Of a stretch of DNA of 64,000 nucleotides, positions 20,483-29,960 are shown piece after piece. The notes beneath the pieces are model-generated. The model ran no database searches. It was not told the origin of the DNA and worked only from the letters and a program-made list of their open reading frames with translations. The DNA comes from Thauera sp. JM12B12 (GTDB taxonomy: Bacteria > Pseudomonadota > Gammaproteobacteria > Burkholderiales > Rhodocyclaceae), in assembly GCF_039614725.1 (NCBI RefSeq), contig NZ_CP154859.1, positions 1,302,001-1,366,000 of the forward strand, given 5' to 3'. Position 1 is the stretch's first letter. Each line of letters starts with the position of its first letter. A program made the position numbers and the translations under genes.

Positions 20483-21703
20483 ATGAAGAATCGCCCGCAC
20501 CTTGCCCTGCGCCCGCTGCTGATCGCGGGGGTCCTGTCCCTGTCTGCGCCCGCGGCCCTCGCTGCGGACTGGTTGCTCGCGAGCAGCCGTCCGCAAGTCG
20601 TGCCAGGCGAGCGTTTCGAGGTGGTGGTGATCGGGGAGGGGCGCAGCGCGGACTGGCCCGAACGGCTTGCGGCAAGCCTCGAGCTTCCGGCCGGAGGGCC
20701 GCGCATCGCGCTCGAGCTGGTGGCGATCGGGCGGCCTGATGCGGCTGCGAATCAGCGGCGTTATTTTGCGCGCTGGCCGATGGAGGTGACCGGCGTGGCG
20801 ACGCTCGCACTTGCGGATCGGCCGTCGGCTCGACTGTTGCTCGACGCCGGCACCGCGACGCGCGTAGCCGCCCCCGCGCCCGTGCCGGCCGCGTCCGCCT
20901 CCGCCGTACCGCAGACCGCCGCAGCTCAGGTCGCCCTGGCGCCGATGGCTCCGGTGGCCGAGCTGCCGCCGGAGGCCGCGCCGGTGGAGCCGTCGGCGCT
21001 CGGCTTTCACGAGCCGATGTACTTTCTCGTCGGCGGCAAGGATCCGGTCTCGGCGCGCTTCCAGTTCAGCTTCCGCTACCGCATCTTCGACGACCAGGGC
21101 GTGGTCGCGGAGACCCTCCCGGTGGCGAGCGGGCTCTATTTCGGCTTCACCCAGACCTCGTTGTGGGACCTGCAATCCGAGTCCAAGCCCTTCCGTGACT
21201 CGAGCTTCCGTCCCTCGCTGTTCTACCGCTGGGCGGTGGATGATCCGCAGCGCCGCGGTTCGCTTGCGCTATCCGGTGGCTACGAGCACGAGTCGAACGG
21301 CAAGGAGGACATGCCCTCGCGCAGCATCGACACGCTGTTCGTGCGCGCCGAGGCGCGCCTGCGGCTCGATGACGCGGGCACCTTCCTGGGCATCGCGCCC
21401 AAGGCCTGGACCTACCTCGACCGCGAGGACAACCCCGACATCGCGCGCTACCGGGGCCATGCCGAACTGGGCCTGCGCATCGGCCGCGACGACGCGCTGA
21501 TGTTCTCGACCCTGATCCGGCGCGGCAGCGACGGCAAGCTCGGCACCCAGTACGACCTGTCGTATCCGCTCCGCCGCAGCGTGTTCTCCGGGGTGGGCGC
21601 CTTCGTCCACCTGCAGGCCTTCAAGGGCTATGGCGAGACCCTACTCGAGTACGACCAGAACAAGGAAGCCCAGTACCGGATCGGCGTTTCGCTGGTACGC
21701 TGA
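20483..21703 (+). CDS. pldA: Outer-membrane phospholipase A-like protein with N-terminal extension
   Basis: A 406-residue precursor with a signal peptide (about 1-28). Residues about 175-406 match the OMPLA barrel: FHEPMYFL, LWDLQSESKPFRDSSFRPSLFYR, the active-site YEHESNG at 267-273 (His269, Ser271), DNPDIARYRGHAELGLRIG and FKGYGETLLEYDQN. OMPLA hydrolyses phospholipids that reach the outer leaflet. Two features are unusual. Before the barrel are about 145 extra residues, a beta-rich domain plus an Ala/Pro linker, absent from the 289-residue E. coli enzyme. And where E. coli has the third catalytic residue Asn156 (in SRSWN), this protein has SRSID, an Asp at 283. Activity is therefore likely but not certain. 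Confidence 0.85.
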   Translation: MKNRPHLALRPLLIAGVLSLSAPAALAADWLLASSRPQVVPGERFEVVVIGEGRSADWPERLAASLELPAGGPRIALELVAIGRPDAAANQRRYFARWPMEVTGVATLALADRPSARLLLDAGTATRVAAPAPVPAASASAVPQTAAAQVALAPMAPVAELPPEAAPVEPSALGFHEPMYFLVGGKDPVSARFQFSFRYRIFDDQGVVAETLPVASGLYFGFTQTSLWDLQSESKPFRDSSFRPSLFYRWAVDDPQRRGSLALSGGYEHESNGKEDMPSRSIDTLFVRAEARLRLDDAGTFLGIAPKAWTYLDREDNPDIARYRGHAELGLRIGRDDALMFSTLIRRGSDGKLGTQYDLSYPLRRSVFSGVGAFVHLQAFKGYGETLLEYDQNKEAQYRIGVSLVR

Positions 21704-21781
21704 GCCCCCCCGGCGCACCGCGATTCGCCCCCGGGCAACTGCATCGCCGACGCCGCAGACGCGACCGACAAGGAGAGACCG

Positions 21782-22768
21782 ATGACCCAGGCCACCACTC
21801 ACGCAATTCGCATTCACCGCATCGGCGGACCCGAGGTGCTGCAATGGGAGGTCGTCACGCTGCCGCCGCCCGCCGCAGGCGAGGTGCGCCTGCGCCACCA
21901 TGCGATCGGGCTCAACTTCATCGATACCTACCATCGCAGCGGGCTGTATCCGCTGCCCCTGCCGTCGGGGCTGGGCATGGAGGGGGCGGGCGTGGTCGAG
22001 GCGGTGGGCGAGGGGGTCGCCGAGGTGCGCGTGGGCGACCGCGTCGCCTACACCAACGGCCCGCTCGACGCCTATTCCGAGGCACGCAACATTCCGGCCC
22101 GGCATCTGGTCGTGCTGCCGGACGAGCTGTCCTTCGAGCAGGGTGCGGCGATGATGCTGCAGGGCATCACCGCGCAATACCTTTTGCATTCCACCTACCC
22201 GGTGAGGGCGGGCGAGACCATCCTGGTGCATGCCGCTGCCGGCGGCGTGGGCTCGATCCTGGTGCAGTGGGCGAAGCTGCTCGGTGCCACCGTGATCGGC
22301 ACCGTGGGCAGCGACGAAAAGGCGCTGCGCGCGCGTGCGCTGGGGTGCGACCACGTCATCGTCTATTCGCGCGAAAGCTTCCCGGAGCGGGTGCGGGCAC
22401 TCACCGGCGGCGAGGGTGTGGCGGTGGTGTACGACTCGGTCGGTCGCGATACCTTCCTGGGCTCGGTGGCCTGCCTGCGCCGGCGCGGCACGATGGTGAG
22501 CTACGGCAACGCCACCGGCCCGGTGGCGCCATTCGATTGCGCGCTGTTGCACAAGGCGGGCTCGGTGTTCGTGACCCGCCCCGGCCTGCCCGACTACATC
22601 GCTACCCGCGACGAACTGGTCGCGCGCGCCGCCTCGCTGTTCGAGGTGGTGCGCAGCGGCAAGGTGAAGGTGGAGGTCATGCAGCGTTATGCGCTCAAGG
22701 ACGCGGCCCAGGCACATCGCGATCTCGAGGCGCGCAGGACCACAGGCTCGACGGTCCTGCTGCCCTGA
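21782..22768 (+). CDS. qor: NADPH:quinone oxidoreductase, zinc-independent MDR family
   Basis: A 328-residue soluble oxidoreductase of the quinone reductase group of the medium-chain dehydrogenase superfamily. It has GLNFIDTYHRSGLYP, GMEGAGVVEAVGEGV, AAMMLQGITAQYLL and the nucleotide-binding HAAAGGVGSILVQWAKLLG near residues 148-166. The zinc-ligand cysteines of alcohol dehydrogenases are absent. It reduces quinones one electron at a time in characterised members; the physiological substrate here is unknown. ACAAGGAGAG precedes the ATG. It stands alone between pldA and dnaE. Confidence 0.92.
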   Translation: MTQATTHAIRIHRIGGPEVLQWEVVTLPPPAAGEVRLRHHAIGLNFIDTYHRSGLYPLPLPSGLGMEGAGVVEAVGEGVAEVRVGDRVAYTNGPLDAYSEARNIPARHLVVLPDELSFEQGAAMMLQGITAQYLLHSTYPVRAGETILVHAAAGGVGSILVQWAKLLGATVIGTVGSDEKALRARALGCDHVIVYSRESFPERVRALTGGEGVAVVYDSVGRDTFLGSVACLRRRGTMVSYGNATGPVAPFDCALLHKAGSVFVTRPGLPDYIATRDELVARAASLFEVVRSGKVKVEVMQRYALKDAAQAHRDLEARRTTGSTVLLP

Positions 22769-22881
22769 GCGGCGCAGCGGCGTGGCCGCCCGCACCGCGG
22801 GAGCGGCCTTGGCCGCGAATGCAGCGCCCGGATGCGTGATCGGCGCGGGCAGTGCGCCAGCCTCGGGGTAAAATCCGCGCC

Positions 22882-25800
22882 ATGACTTCCGCAGCCCTTA
22901 CCCCGGCCGAGCCGGGCCCGGTGCCCAGCGCGCCGCGCTTCGTTCACCTTCGTCTCCATTCCGAATACTCGATCACCGACGGCATCGTCCAGCTCGATCA
23001 GGCGATCGCCGCCGCCGCCGCCGATGGCATGCCGGCGCTCGGCATGTCCGACCTCGCCAACCTGTTCGGCATGGTCAAGTTCTACAAGGGCGCGCGTGGC
23101 AAGGGCATCAAGCCCATCGTCGGCGTGGACGCCTGGATCCAGAACGAGGTCGAGCGCGACAAGCCGCAGCGCGTGCTGCTGATCTGCCGCAACCGCGCCG
23201 GCTACGGCCAGCTCTGCGAACTGCTCACGCGCGCCTACCTCGACAACAAGCACCGCGGTCGCGCCGAGATGCGTCGCGCGTGGTTCGAGGGCGGCGCAGC
23301 GAGCGAGCTGCTGTGCCTGTCGGGCGCGATGAGCGGCGACGTCGGCGCGGCGATCGCCGCCGGCAACCTCGCGCTCGCCGAGCAGCTCGCCGCCGACTGG
23401 GCGCGCCTCTTCCCGGACGCCTTCTACATCGAGATCCAGCGCGCCGGCCACCCCGGCACCGAGACCTACATCCGGCACGCGGTGGACATCGCCGGGCGGC
23501 TCGGTCTGCCGGTGGTGGCGACGCACCCGGTGCAGTTCCTCAAGCGCGAGGACTTCAAGGCGCATGAGGCGCGGGTGTGCATCGCCCAGGGCTACGTGCT
23601 GGCCGACAAGCGCCGGCCGCGCGACTTCACCGAGGAGCAGTACCTCAAGAGCCAGGCGGAGATGTGCGAACTCTTCGCCGACCTGCCCGAAGCGCTCGAG
23701 AACGCGGTCGAGATCGCCCGCCGTTGCTCGCTTACCGTGCAGCTGGGCAAGAACTTCCTGCCGCTGTTCCCGACCCCGGAAGGCATGACGCTGGACGACT
23801 TCCTGGTGGCGGAGGCCAAGGCCGGTCTCGAGCGCCGCCTCGCCCAGCTCTACCCCCACCCCGAGGAGCGCGAAAAGCAGCGCCCGCGTTACGAGGAACG
23901 GCTCAAGTTCGAGACCGACACCATCATCCAGATGGGCTTCCCGGGCTACTTCCTGATCGTGGCCGACTTCATCCGCTGGGGGAAGAAGAACGGCGTGCCG
24001 GTCGGCCCGGGCCGCGGCTCGGGTGCCGGCTCGCTGGTGGCCTACTCGCTCGACATCACCGACCTCGACCCGCTCGAATACGCGCTGCTGTTCGAGCGCT
24101 TCCTGAACCCGGAGCGGGTGTCGATGCCCGACTTCGACATCGACTTCTGCCAGGACAACCGCTACCGCGTCATCGAGTACGTGCGCGAGCGCTACGGCAA
24201 GGACGCGGTGAGCCAGATCGCCACCTTCGGCACCATGGCCTCGAAGGCGGTGGTGCGCGACGTCGGCCGCGTGCTCGACCTGCCCTACGGCCTGTGCGAC
24301 CGGCTGTCGAAGCTGATCCCGATCGAGGGCGCCAAGCCCGTCTCGCTGAACAAGGCCTACGAGATGGAGCCGCAGATCGGCGAGATGATGGCCGACGGCA
24401 ACGACGGCGAGTCGGTGCGCGACCTGTGGAGCCTGGCGCAGCCGCTCGAGGGCTTGAGCCGCAACGTCGGCATGCACGCCGGCGGTGTGCTGATCGCGCC
24501 CGGCAAGCTCACCGACTTCTGCCCGCTCTACATCGCCGACGGCGACGACGCCACGCCGGTGTCGCAGTTCGACAAGGACGACGTCGAGGCCGTGGGCCTG
24601 GTGAAGTTCGACTTCCTCGGCCTGCGCAACCTCACCATCATCGAGCTCGCGCTGGAGTACGTGGCGCGTCTGGAGGGCAGCCGGCCCGACCTGATGAGTC
24701 TGGGCTTCGAGGACCCCGCCGCCTACCAGATCCTGAAGGACGCCAACACCACGGCGATCTTCCAGGTCGAATCGGACGGCATGAAGAAGCTGCTGAAGAA
24801 GCTCGCGCCCGACCGCTTCGAGGACATCATCGCGGTGCTCGCGCTCTACCGTCCCGGTCCGCTCGGCTCGGGAATGGTGGACGACTTCATCCTGCGCAAG
24901 AAGGGCCAGCAGGAGATCGACTACTTCCACCCCGACCTCAAGGCCTGCCTGGAGCCGACCTACGGCGTCATCGTGTACCAGGAACAGGTGATGCAGATCT
25001 CCCAGATCATCGGGGGCTACACGCTGGGCGGCGCCGACATGCTGCGCCGCGCGATGGGCAAGAAGAAGGCCGACGAGATGGCCAAGCACCGCGCCACCAT
25101 CGCCGAGGGCGCGAAGCAGAAGGGCTACGACCCGGCGCTCGCCGAGCAGCTCTTCGACCTGATGACCAAGTTCGCGGAGTACGGCTTCAACAAGTCGCAC
25201 ACCGCGGCCTACGCGGTGGTCACCTACCACACCGCCTGGCTCAAGGCGCACCACTGCGCGGCCTTCATGGCGGCGACGATGTCGTCCGACCTGGACAACA
25301 CCGACACGGTCAAGATCTTCTACGAGGACACGCTCGCCAACGGCATCAAGGTGCTGCCGCCGGATGTGAACACCTCCGACTACCGCTTCGTGCCGGTGGA
25401 TCGCAAGACCATCCGCTACGGCCTGGGCGCGGTGAAGGGCGTGGGCGAGCCGGCGGTGCGGGCGATCCTCGCCGCGCGGCAGAAGGGCGGAGACTTCCGC
25501 GACCTGTTCGACTTCTGCGAGCGGGTGGACCGGCGCATGGTGAACCGCCGCGTCATCGAGGCGCTGATCCGCGCCGGCGCGATGGATACGCTGGCGGGCC
25601 ACAAGGGCCTGGACCGCGCGCAGCTGATGGCGACCGTGGCCTTGGCGATGGAGGCGGCCGAGCAGGCGGCGGCCAACGCGATGCAGGGCGGGCTCTTCGA
25701 CCTGATGCCCGAGGCTGCGGGCGCGGCGCCGGAGTTCGCCAGGGTGAGGGCGTGGAGCGAGCGCGAGCGCCTCAAGGAAGAGAAGCTCGCGATCGGCTTC

Positions 25801-26406
25801 TTCCTCTCCGGCCACCCCTTCAACGCCTTCAAGCCCGAGGTGCGCCGCTTCGTGCGCCGCACGCTGGCCCAGCTCGAGCCCTCGCGCGACCTCACCACGC
25901 TGGCCGGGGTGGTCATGGAGCAGCGCACCAAGGTCGGCAACCGCGGCAAGATGGCCTTCGTGCAGATCGATGACGGGACCGAGCCGCGCGAGGTGACGGT
26001 GTACTCCGAGGTGCTTGACGCCAGCCGCGGCAAGATCGTCACCGACGAGGTCGTCGTGGTCGAGGCCAAGGTCAGCAACGACGACTTCTCGGGTGGGCTG
26101 CGCATCATCGCCGACCGCATCCTCACGCTGGGCGAGGCGCGCAGCCGCTTCGCGCGCGCCCTGCAACTGCGCATCAACGGCGAAGTGGCCGCGAGCGGCG
26201 GCGCGGTGAGTGCCGCCGGCAAGCTGCAGACCCTGCTCGAGCCCTTCCGCGAAGGGGGTTGCCCGATCCGGGTCAGCTACCGCAATGCGAGTGCGGAGGC
26301 CGAACTGCCCCTGGGCGACGAATGGCGGGTGCGACTCGAGGATGCCCTGCTCGAGGGCCTGCGCGAGTGGCTGCCGCCGGAAGCGGTCGAGGTGCTCTAC
26401 CCCTGA
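22882..26406 (+). CDS. dnaE: DNA polymerase III alpha subunit
   Basis: The replicative polymerase, 1174 residues (E. coli 1160). The N-terminal PHP domain starts HLRLHSEYSITDG. The catalytic palm shows GPGRGSGAGSLVAYSL and PDFDIDF, placing the first two catalytic aspartates at about 417 and 419. A helix-hairpin-helix region follows, then QGGLF at 935-939, which fits the internal beta-clamp-binding motif. The OB fold (TLAGVVMEQRTKVGNRGKMAFVQIDD) and C-terminal tau-binding region complete it. I chose ATG 22882; GGGGTAAAATCC just upstream may be a -10 element, implying a very short leader. An ATG ten codons earlier adds non-conserved residues. Confidence 0.97.
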   Translation: MTSAALTPAEPGPVPSAPRFVHLRLHSEYSITDGIVQLDQAIAAAAADGMPALGMSDLANLFGMVKFYKGARGKGIKPIVGVDAWIQNEVERDKPQRVLLICRNRAGYGQLCELLTRAYLDNKHRGRAEMRRAWFEGGAASELLCLSGAMSGDVGAAIAAGNLALAEQLAADWARLFPDAFYIEIQRAGHPGTETYIRHAVDIAGRLGLPVVATHPVQFLKREDFKAHEARVCIAQGYVLADKRRPRDFTEEQYLKSQAEMCELFADLPEALENAVEIARRCSLTVQLGKNFLPLFPTPEGMTLDDFLVAEAKAGLERRLAQLYPHPEEREKQRPRYEERLKFETDTIIQMGFPGYFLIVADFIRWGKKNGVPVGPGRGSGAGSLVAYSLDITDLDPLEYALLFERFLNPERVSMPDFDIDFCQDNRYRVIEYVRERYGKDAVSQIATFGTMASKAVVRDVGRVLDLPYGLCDRLSKLIPIEGAKPVSLNKAYEMEPQIGEMMADGNDGESVRDLWSLAQPLEGLSRNVGMHAGGVLIAPGKLTDFCPLYIADGDDATPVSQFDKDDVEAVGLVKFDFLGLRNLTIIELALEYVARLEGSRPDLMSLGFEDPAAYQILKDANTTAIFQVESDGMKKLLKKLAPDRFEDIIAVLALYRPGPLGSGMVDDFILRKKGQQEIDYFHPDLKACLEPTYGVIVYQEQVMQISQIIGGYTLGGADMLRRAMGKKKADEMAKHRATIAEGAKQKGYDPALAEQLFDLMTKFAEYGFNKSHTAAYAVVTYHTAWLKAHHCAAFMAATMSSDLDNTDTVKIFYEDTLANGIKVLPPDVNTSDYRFVPVDRKTIRYGLGAVKGVGEPAVRAILAARQKGGDFRDLFDFCERVDRRMVNRRVIEALIRAGAMDTLAGHKGLDRAQLMATVALAMEAAEQAAANAMQGGLFDLMPEAAGAAPEFARVRAWSERERLKEEKLAIGFFLSGHPFNAFKPEVRRFVRRTLAQLEPSRDLTTLAGVVMEQRTKVGNRGKMAFVQIDDGTEPREVTVYSEVLDASRGKIVTDEVVVVEAKVSNDDFSGGLRIIADRILTLGEARSRFARALQLRINGEVAASGGAVSAAGKLQTLLEPFREGGCPIRVSYRNASAEAELPLGDEWRVRLEDALLEGLREWLPPEAVEVLYP

Positions 26407-26422
26407 GCGGGCGCGCCCAGGG

Positions 26423-27355
26423 TCACAGCGTCGCCTGCTCCCGATCGGTCTTGCACGCGGCGCAGGGGGCCGGCGCTTGCGCGAGCGGCGTGCCCCGTGC
26501 GCGCAGCGCGGCATCGATCAGGCTGAACACCTCGTTGCGGCAGACCGGTTCGCGGTCGTGCTGTGCCACCCAGTACTTCACCCGGTAGGTGATGCCCTGA
26601 GGCCCGTAGTGCGCGACCTGGGCCTCGGGCGGCTTGTCGCCGACGATGCTCTCCGCGCCTTGCAGGGCCTCGAGGATCAGGGCCTTGGCCTCGGCCACCG
26701 GGAGGTCCGCCGGCAGGGTGAGTTCGGCGTGGTCGCGGTACTCCTTGCGCGGCGCGCTGAAATTGGTGATGCGCTGGCGCGAGATCTGGCTGTTGGGCAG
26801 GATCACGTAGGTGCTGTCGCGGGTCACGAGCCGCGTCGTGCGCCAGCCGATCTCCTGCACCCGACCCTGCGCCAGGGTCTCGATCCGCACCCAGTCGCCC
26901 ATGCGGAACGGCGCCTCGATGCCGAGCGCGATGCCGGACAAGGTGTCGGCGACGACGTTGCGGATGGCGAAGCCGAGCACCGCCAGCACCAGCCCCGAAC
27001 CGGTGAGGATGCCGGACAGATCCTGGCGGAACAGCAGCGACAGGGCGACCAGCAGCGCGAGCGCGAACAGGAACACCCTGAACAGGTCGAGCAGGACCTT
27101 GGGCACCGGCCGCTGACCCTTGCGGCGCTGCGCGAGCCGGGCCGCCACCAGCGCATGCACGAGGTGGGCGCCCGCGAACATCGCCAGGGCGATGGCGGCG
27201 TTGCGCAGCGGTTCGAGCCAGACCTGCAGACCCGGGCCGGGCGGCAGCAGGCGGAGCAGCGGCTCGGCGAAGACCGCCGTCAGCACCAGCAGGGCGAGTC
27301 CGATCGCGGTGCGCAGCCAGGGCGCGAGCGCGCGCGTGGGTTCGGGCGTCTTCAT
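26423..27355 (-). CDS. MscS-family mechanosensitive channel
   Basis: A 310-residue inner-membrane channel of the small-conductance mechanosensitive family. Helices lie at about 13-30, 48-70, 90-108 and the pore-lining TM3 at about 112-138 (GLVLAVLGFAIRNVVADTLSGI). The beta domain has FRMGDWVRI and the later IPNSQ-type motif (VILPNSQISRQRITNFS). The alpha/beta tail ends unusually with a Cys pair (CAAC) near residue 300. The family releases solutes on hypo-osmotic shock. It converges on dnaE with a 16-base gap. Confidence 0.9.
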   Translation of the reverse strand: MKTPEPTRALAPWLRTAIGLALLVLTAVFAEPLLRLLPPGPGLQVWLEPLRNAAIALAMFAGAHLVHALVAARLAQRRKGQRPVPKVLLDLFRVFLFALALLVALSLLFRQDLSGILTGSGLVLAVLGFAIRNVVADTLSGIALGIEAPFRMGDWVRIETLAQGRVQEIGWRTTRLVTRDSTYVILPNSQISRQRITNFSAPRKEYRDHAELTLPADLPVAEAKALILEALQGAESIVGDKPPEAQVAHYGPQGITYRVKYWVAQHDREPVCRNEVFSLIDAALRARGTPLAQAPAPCAACKTDREQATL

Positions 27356-27794
27356 CTCGCCTCCCGTGCGGCTCCCGCTCCGTGGGCATGCGGGTGGTTC
27401 GGTCGGCAGGCCCCTGAATGGCCGCGCTGCACACGAGGTCGGCGAGGGAAGTGGGGACCCGGGAGGCGGGTGGAGGGGCGGCGCATCGCTCCGGCGAGTC
27501 GGAGGCGGGCGCCTTCAGGCAAGGCGAGATTCATGGCAGGACCTGTGAGAGGGGAGAGGAAGACACCCAAACGCCCCGGCCTGCCGATCTACGCCCTTGT
27601 CGGGCTATCGGGGCCGGGGCCGGACATGCGCCTGCACAAGGCGCATGACGGATCTCACTGAGTAGGTATGGCTCATCTCGATGCGGGGGCTGGGGATTCG
27701 GTCGGGCCCGTGGGTTGCCGGTTAAGTGACAGAATATTTATTTCTTTCAGATACTTGCAATTATAGCAAGACGGCGGCCCGGTGGCCGGGCGGC
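27356..27794. other. Long intergenic region with a stem-loop and an AT-rich island
   Basis: This 439-base stretch lies between acyP and mscS, both on the minus strand. I see no convincing gene. It holds a large hairpin at 27574-27619: an 8-bp GC stem (CCCCGGCC with GGCCGGGG) and an inner 5-bp stem (CCGAT with ATCGG). An AT-rich island at 27725-27770 contrasts with its surroundings and includes CTTGCAATTATAGCAAG, an inverted repeat. On the minus strand that repeat contains TATAAT (27765-27760), a possible -10 for mscS. A 6-bp GC hairpin lies next to the acyP stop. Confidence 0.5.
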
Positions 27795-28103
27795 TCAGAC
27801 CGTCGGCCGCTGCTCGAAGCCGTCGAGCGCCTCCACGCCGGTCTCGATCACCTCGACGCGCAACACCTGCGCCTTGGGCGGTCCCTGATGCGCCCACGCG
27901 ATGAAGGCCTCGACATGGCTGTGGCGGCCGACTGCGAGCGCCTCGACGCTGCCGTCGCTGCGGTTGCGCACCCAGCCCGCGAGGCCCAGCCGTGACGCTT
28001 CGGCCTGCGCGCTGGCGCGATACCAGACGCCCTGCACGCGGCCGTGGATCCGGAGCAGGCGGGCGATTGCGGGCGTTGCGCCGGCAGCGGGTGTGTCAGG
28101 CAT
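27795..28103 (-). CDS. acyP: Acylphosphatase
   Basis: A 102-residue cytosolic enzyme that hydrolyses acyl phosphates. The signature RIHGRVQGVWYRAS (residues 18-31) supplies the phosphate-binding loop and catalytic Arg, and GWVRNRSDGSVEALAVG (43-59) supplies the catalytic Asn. The start overlaps the 3' end of the SulP gene by 8 bases, so the pair is translationally coupled. The first 12 residues (Pro/Ala/Thr) are extra compared with short family members. Confidence 0.95.
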   Translation of the reverse strand: MPDTPAAGATPAIARLLRIHGRVQGVWYRASAQAEASRLGLAGWVRNRSDGSVEALAVGRHSHVEAFIAWAHQGPPKAQVLRVEVIETGVEALDGFEQRPTV

Positions 28104-29787
28104 AGGCGATCTCCGGTTCCTTGCCGCTCAGCAGGCGCGCGCGGGCGACGGCCTCTTCGAGCGTGGCGGTGATGTTGTCGTCGCCCAACTTGTCCAGGAA
28201 GCCTGAGCGGAACACGATCGAACCAGGCTGCGAGCCAAGGTGGCACAGGATCAGGTGGGCGCCGCGCTTGTTCAGGTTGCGGTGCAGGGTCTGCAGGATG
28301 TCGAGCCCGGTGGTGTCGAGACTGATCACACGGTCCATGTCGAGGATCACCACGTCGGGGTGGCCGTCCTGCATCAGCAGCAGGTTCTCCAGCTTGTTGG
28401 CGGCCCCGAAGAACAGGCTGCCGCTCAACTTGTAGGCGAGCACGCGCGGCGTGCCGTCCGCGCGCAGCTGCGTCTCGGCGCCGTCGAGCTCGGGCAGCGC
28501 GATGCGCTCGATGCGGGTGAGGTCCGACATGCGGTACATGAAGAACAGGCTCGCCAGCACCATGCCGATCTCCACTGCGAGCGTGAGGTCGAACACAACG
28601 GTGAGGAGGAAGGTGCCGAGCAGGATGGTGCGGTACTGCAGCGAATAGCGCGCCAGCTCGCGCGGCGCGAAGGCGTGCCACTCGCCCATGTTGATCGACA
28701 CCATGACCACGATCGCCGACAGCGTGGCGAGCGGGATGTGGCTGGCGGCGGGGGCGAGCGCGAGCACGATCGCCAGCAGCACGCCGGCGTGGATCATGCC
28801 GGCGACCGGCGTGCGGCCGCCGGTGCGGATGTTGGTCGCGGTGCGCGCGATCGCCCCGGTGGCGGCGAAGCCGCCGAACAGCGGCGCGGCGACGTTGGCG
28901 ATGCCCTGCGCCATCAGCTCCTGGTTGGGATCGTGGCGGTCGTCGATCTGGCTGTCGGCGACGCGGGCGGAGAGCAGCGACTCGATGGCGCCGAGCAGCG
29001 CGATCGTGATCGCCGGCGCGATCAGCTTGCCGAGCGCCGACAGGCTCAGCTCTGGCAGGCCGAAGGCCGGGATCTGCTGCGGGATGCCGCCGAAGCGGCT
29101 GCCGATGGTGTCCACCGGCAGCGCGACGAGCGCATTGACCGCGGTCATCAAGATCAGCACCGCCAGCGGTCCGGGCAGGCGGCGCATCCAGGCGGTCCTG
29201 ACGGCCTGGCGGTTCCACGCCACCAGGATCGCCAGCGAGATCACCGCCACCGCCACCGTGGGCAGGTCCACCGTCGGCAGCGCATGGATCAGCGCCCCCA
29301 TCTTGGCGAAGAACTCGCCCGGCAGGTTGTCGATCCTGAGGCCCAGGAAGTCCTTGATCTGCGAGATGAAGATCACCACCGCGATGCCGTTGGTGAAGCC
29401 GATCACCACCGACAGCGGGATGAAGCGGATCATGCTGCCCAGGCGCAGCGCGCCCATCGCGAACAGCAGCACGCCCGACATCATCGTGGCGATGAGCAGG
29501 TTCTGCACGCCGAGGTCGGCGACGATGGCGTAGATGATCGGGATGAAGGCGCCGGTGGGGCCGCCGATCTGCACTTTCGAGCCGCCCAGCAGCGCGATCA
29601 GGAAGCCGGCGACGATCGCTGTCCAGATGCCGGCGGTGGGCGACATGCCGGAGGCGATCGCGAAGGCCATCGCCAGCGGCAGCGCGAGCACGCCGACGGT
29701 GATGCCCGCCGAGAGGTCGCCGGCGAAGGCCGCGCGGCCGTAGCCGGGCAGGGTGTCGAGGAGCTTGGGACGGAATTCGAGTTTCAT
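28096..29787 (-). CDS. SulP/SLC26-family anion permease with STAS domain
   Basis: A 563-residue inner-membrane transporter. The membrane domain (about 1-430) has the family start LPGYGRAAFAGDLSAGITVGVLALPLAMAFAIASG, VQIGGPTGAFIPIIYAIV (the anion-binding helix TM3) and GGFAATGAIARTATNIRTGGRTPVAG. The C-terminal STAS domain (about 445-550) contains VVILDMDRVISLDTTGLDIL. The family carries sulfate, bicarbonate or dicarboxylates; the substrate cannot be chosen here. It forms a two-gene operon with acyP, an unexplained pairing. Confidence 0.92.
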   Translation of the reverse strand: MKLEFRPKLLDTLPGYGRAAFAGDLSAGITVGVLALPLAMAFAIASGMSPTAGIWTAIVAGFLIALLGGSKVQIGGPTGAFIPIIYAIVADLGVQNLLIATMMSGVLLFAMGALRLGSMIRFIPLSVVIGFTNGIAVVIFISQIKDFLGLRIDNLPGEFFAKMGALIHALPTVDLPTVAVAVISLAILVAWNRQAVRTAWMRRLPGPLAVLILMTAVNALVALPVDTIGSRFGGIPQQIPAFGLPELSLSALGKLIAPAITIALLGAIESLLSARVADSQIDDRHDPNQELMAQGIANVAAPLFGGFAATGAIARTATNIRTGGRTPVAGMIHAGVLLAIVLALAPAASHIPLATLSAIVVMVSINMGEWHAFAPRELARYSLQYRTILLGTFLLTVVFDLTLAVEIGMVLASLFFMYRMSDLTRIERIALPELDGAETQLRADGTPRVLAYKLSGSLFFGAANKLENLLLMQDGHPDVVILDMDRVISLDTTGLDILQTLHRNLNKRGAHLILCHLGSQPGSIVFRSGFLDKLGDDNITATLEEAVARARLLSGKEPEIAYA

Positions 29788-29960
29788 GCTGTCTCCGCTG
29801 CGTCGTACTTGAAGAGGACGGGGCGCGAGGCCCGGACGGCGCCGCCCCCGGGCGGGGGCAGGCGCGGACGGCGGAGACGGTCACCCTCGACCGGCGTGGT
29901 GCAGCACGATCCAGCGTTTCGAGGGCGTGAGCGGCATGGCGGCGGGACGGCGCGGGCGGC

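Noticed and set aside
22687..26514. Very long minus-strand open frame opposite dnaE
   Set aside because: Long antisense frames are expected at this GC content; the translation is His/Arg/Leu-rich low complexity, and dnaE is certain on the other strand.
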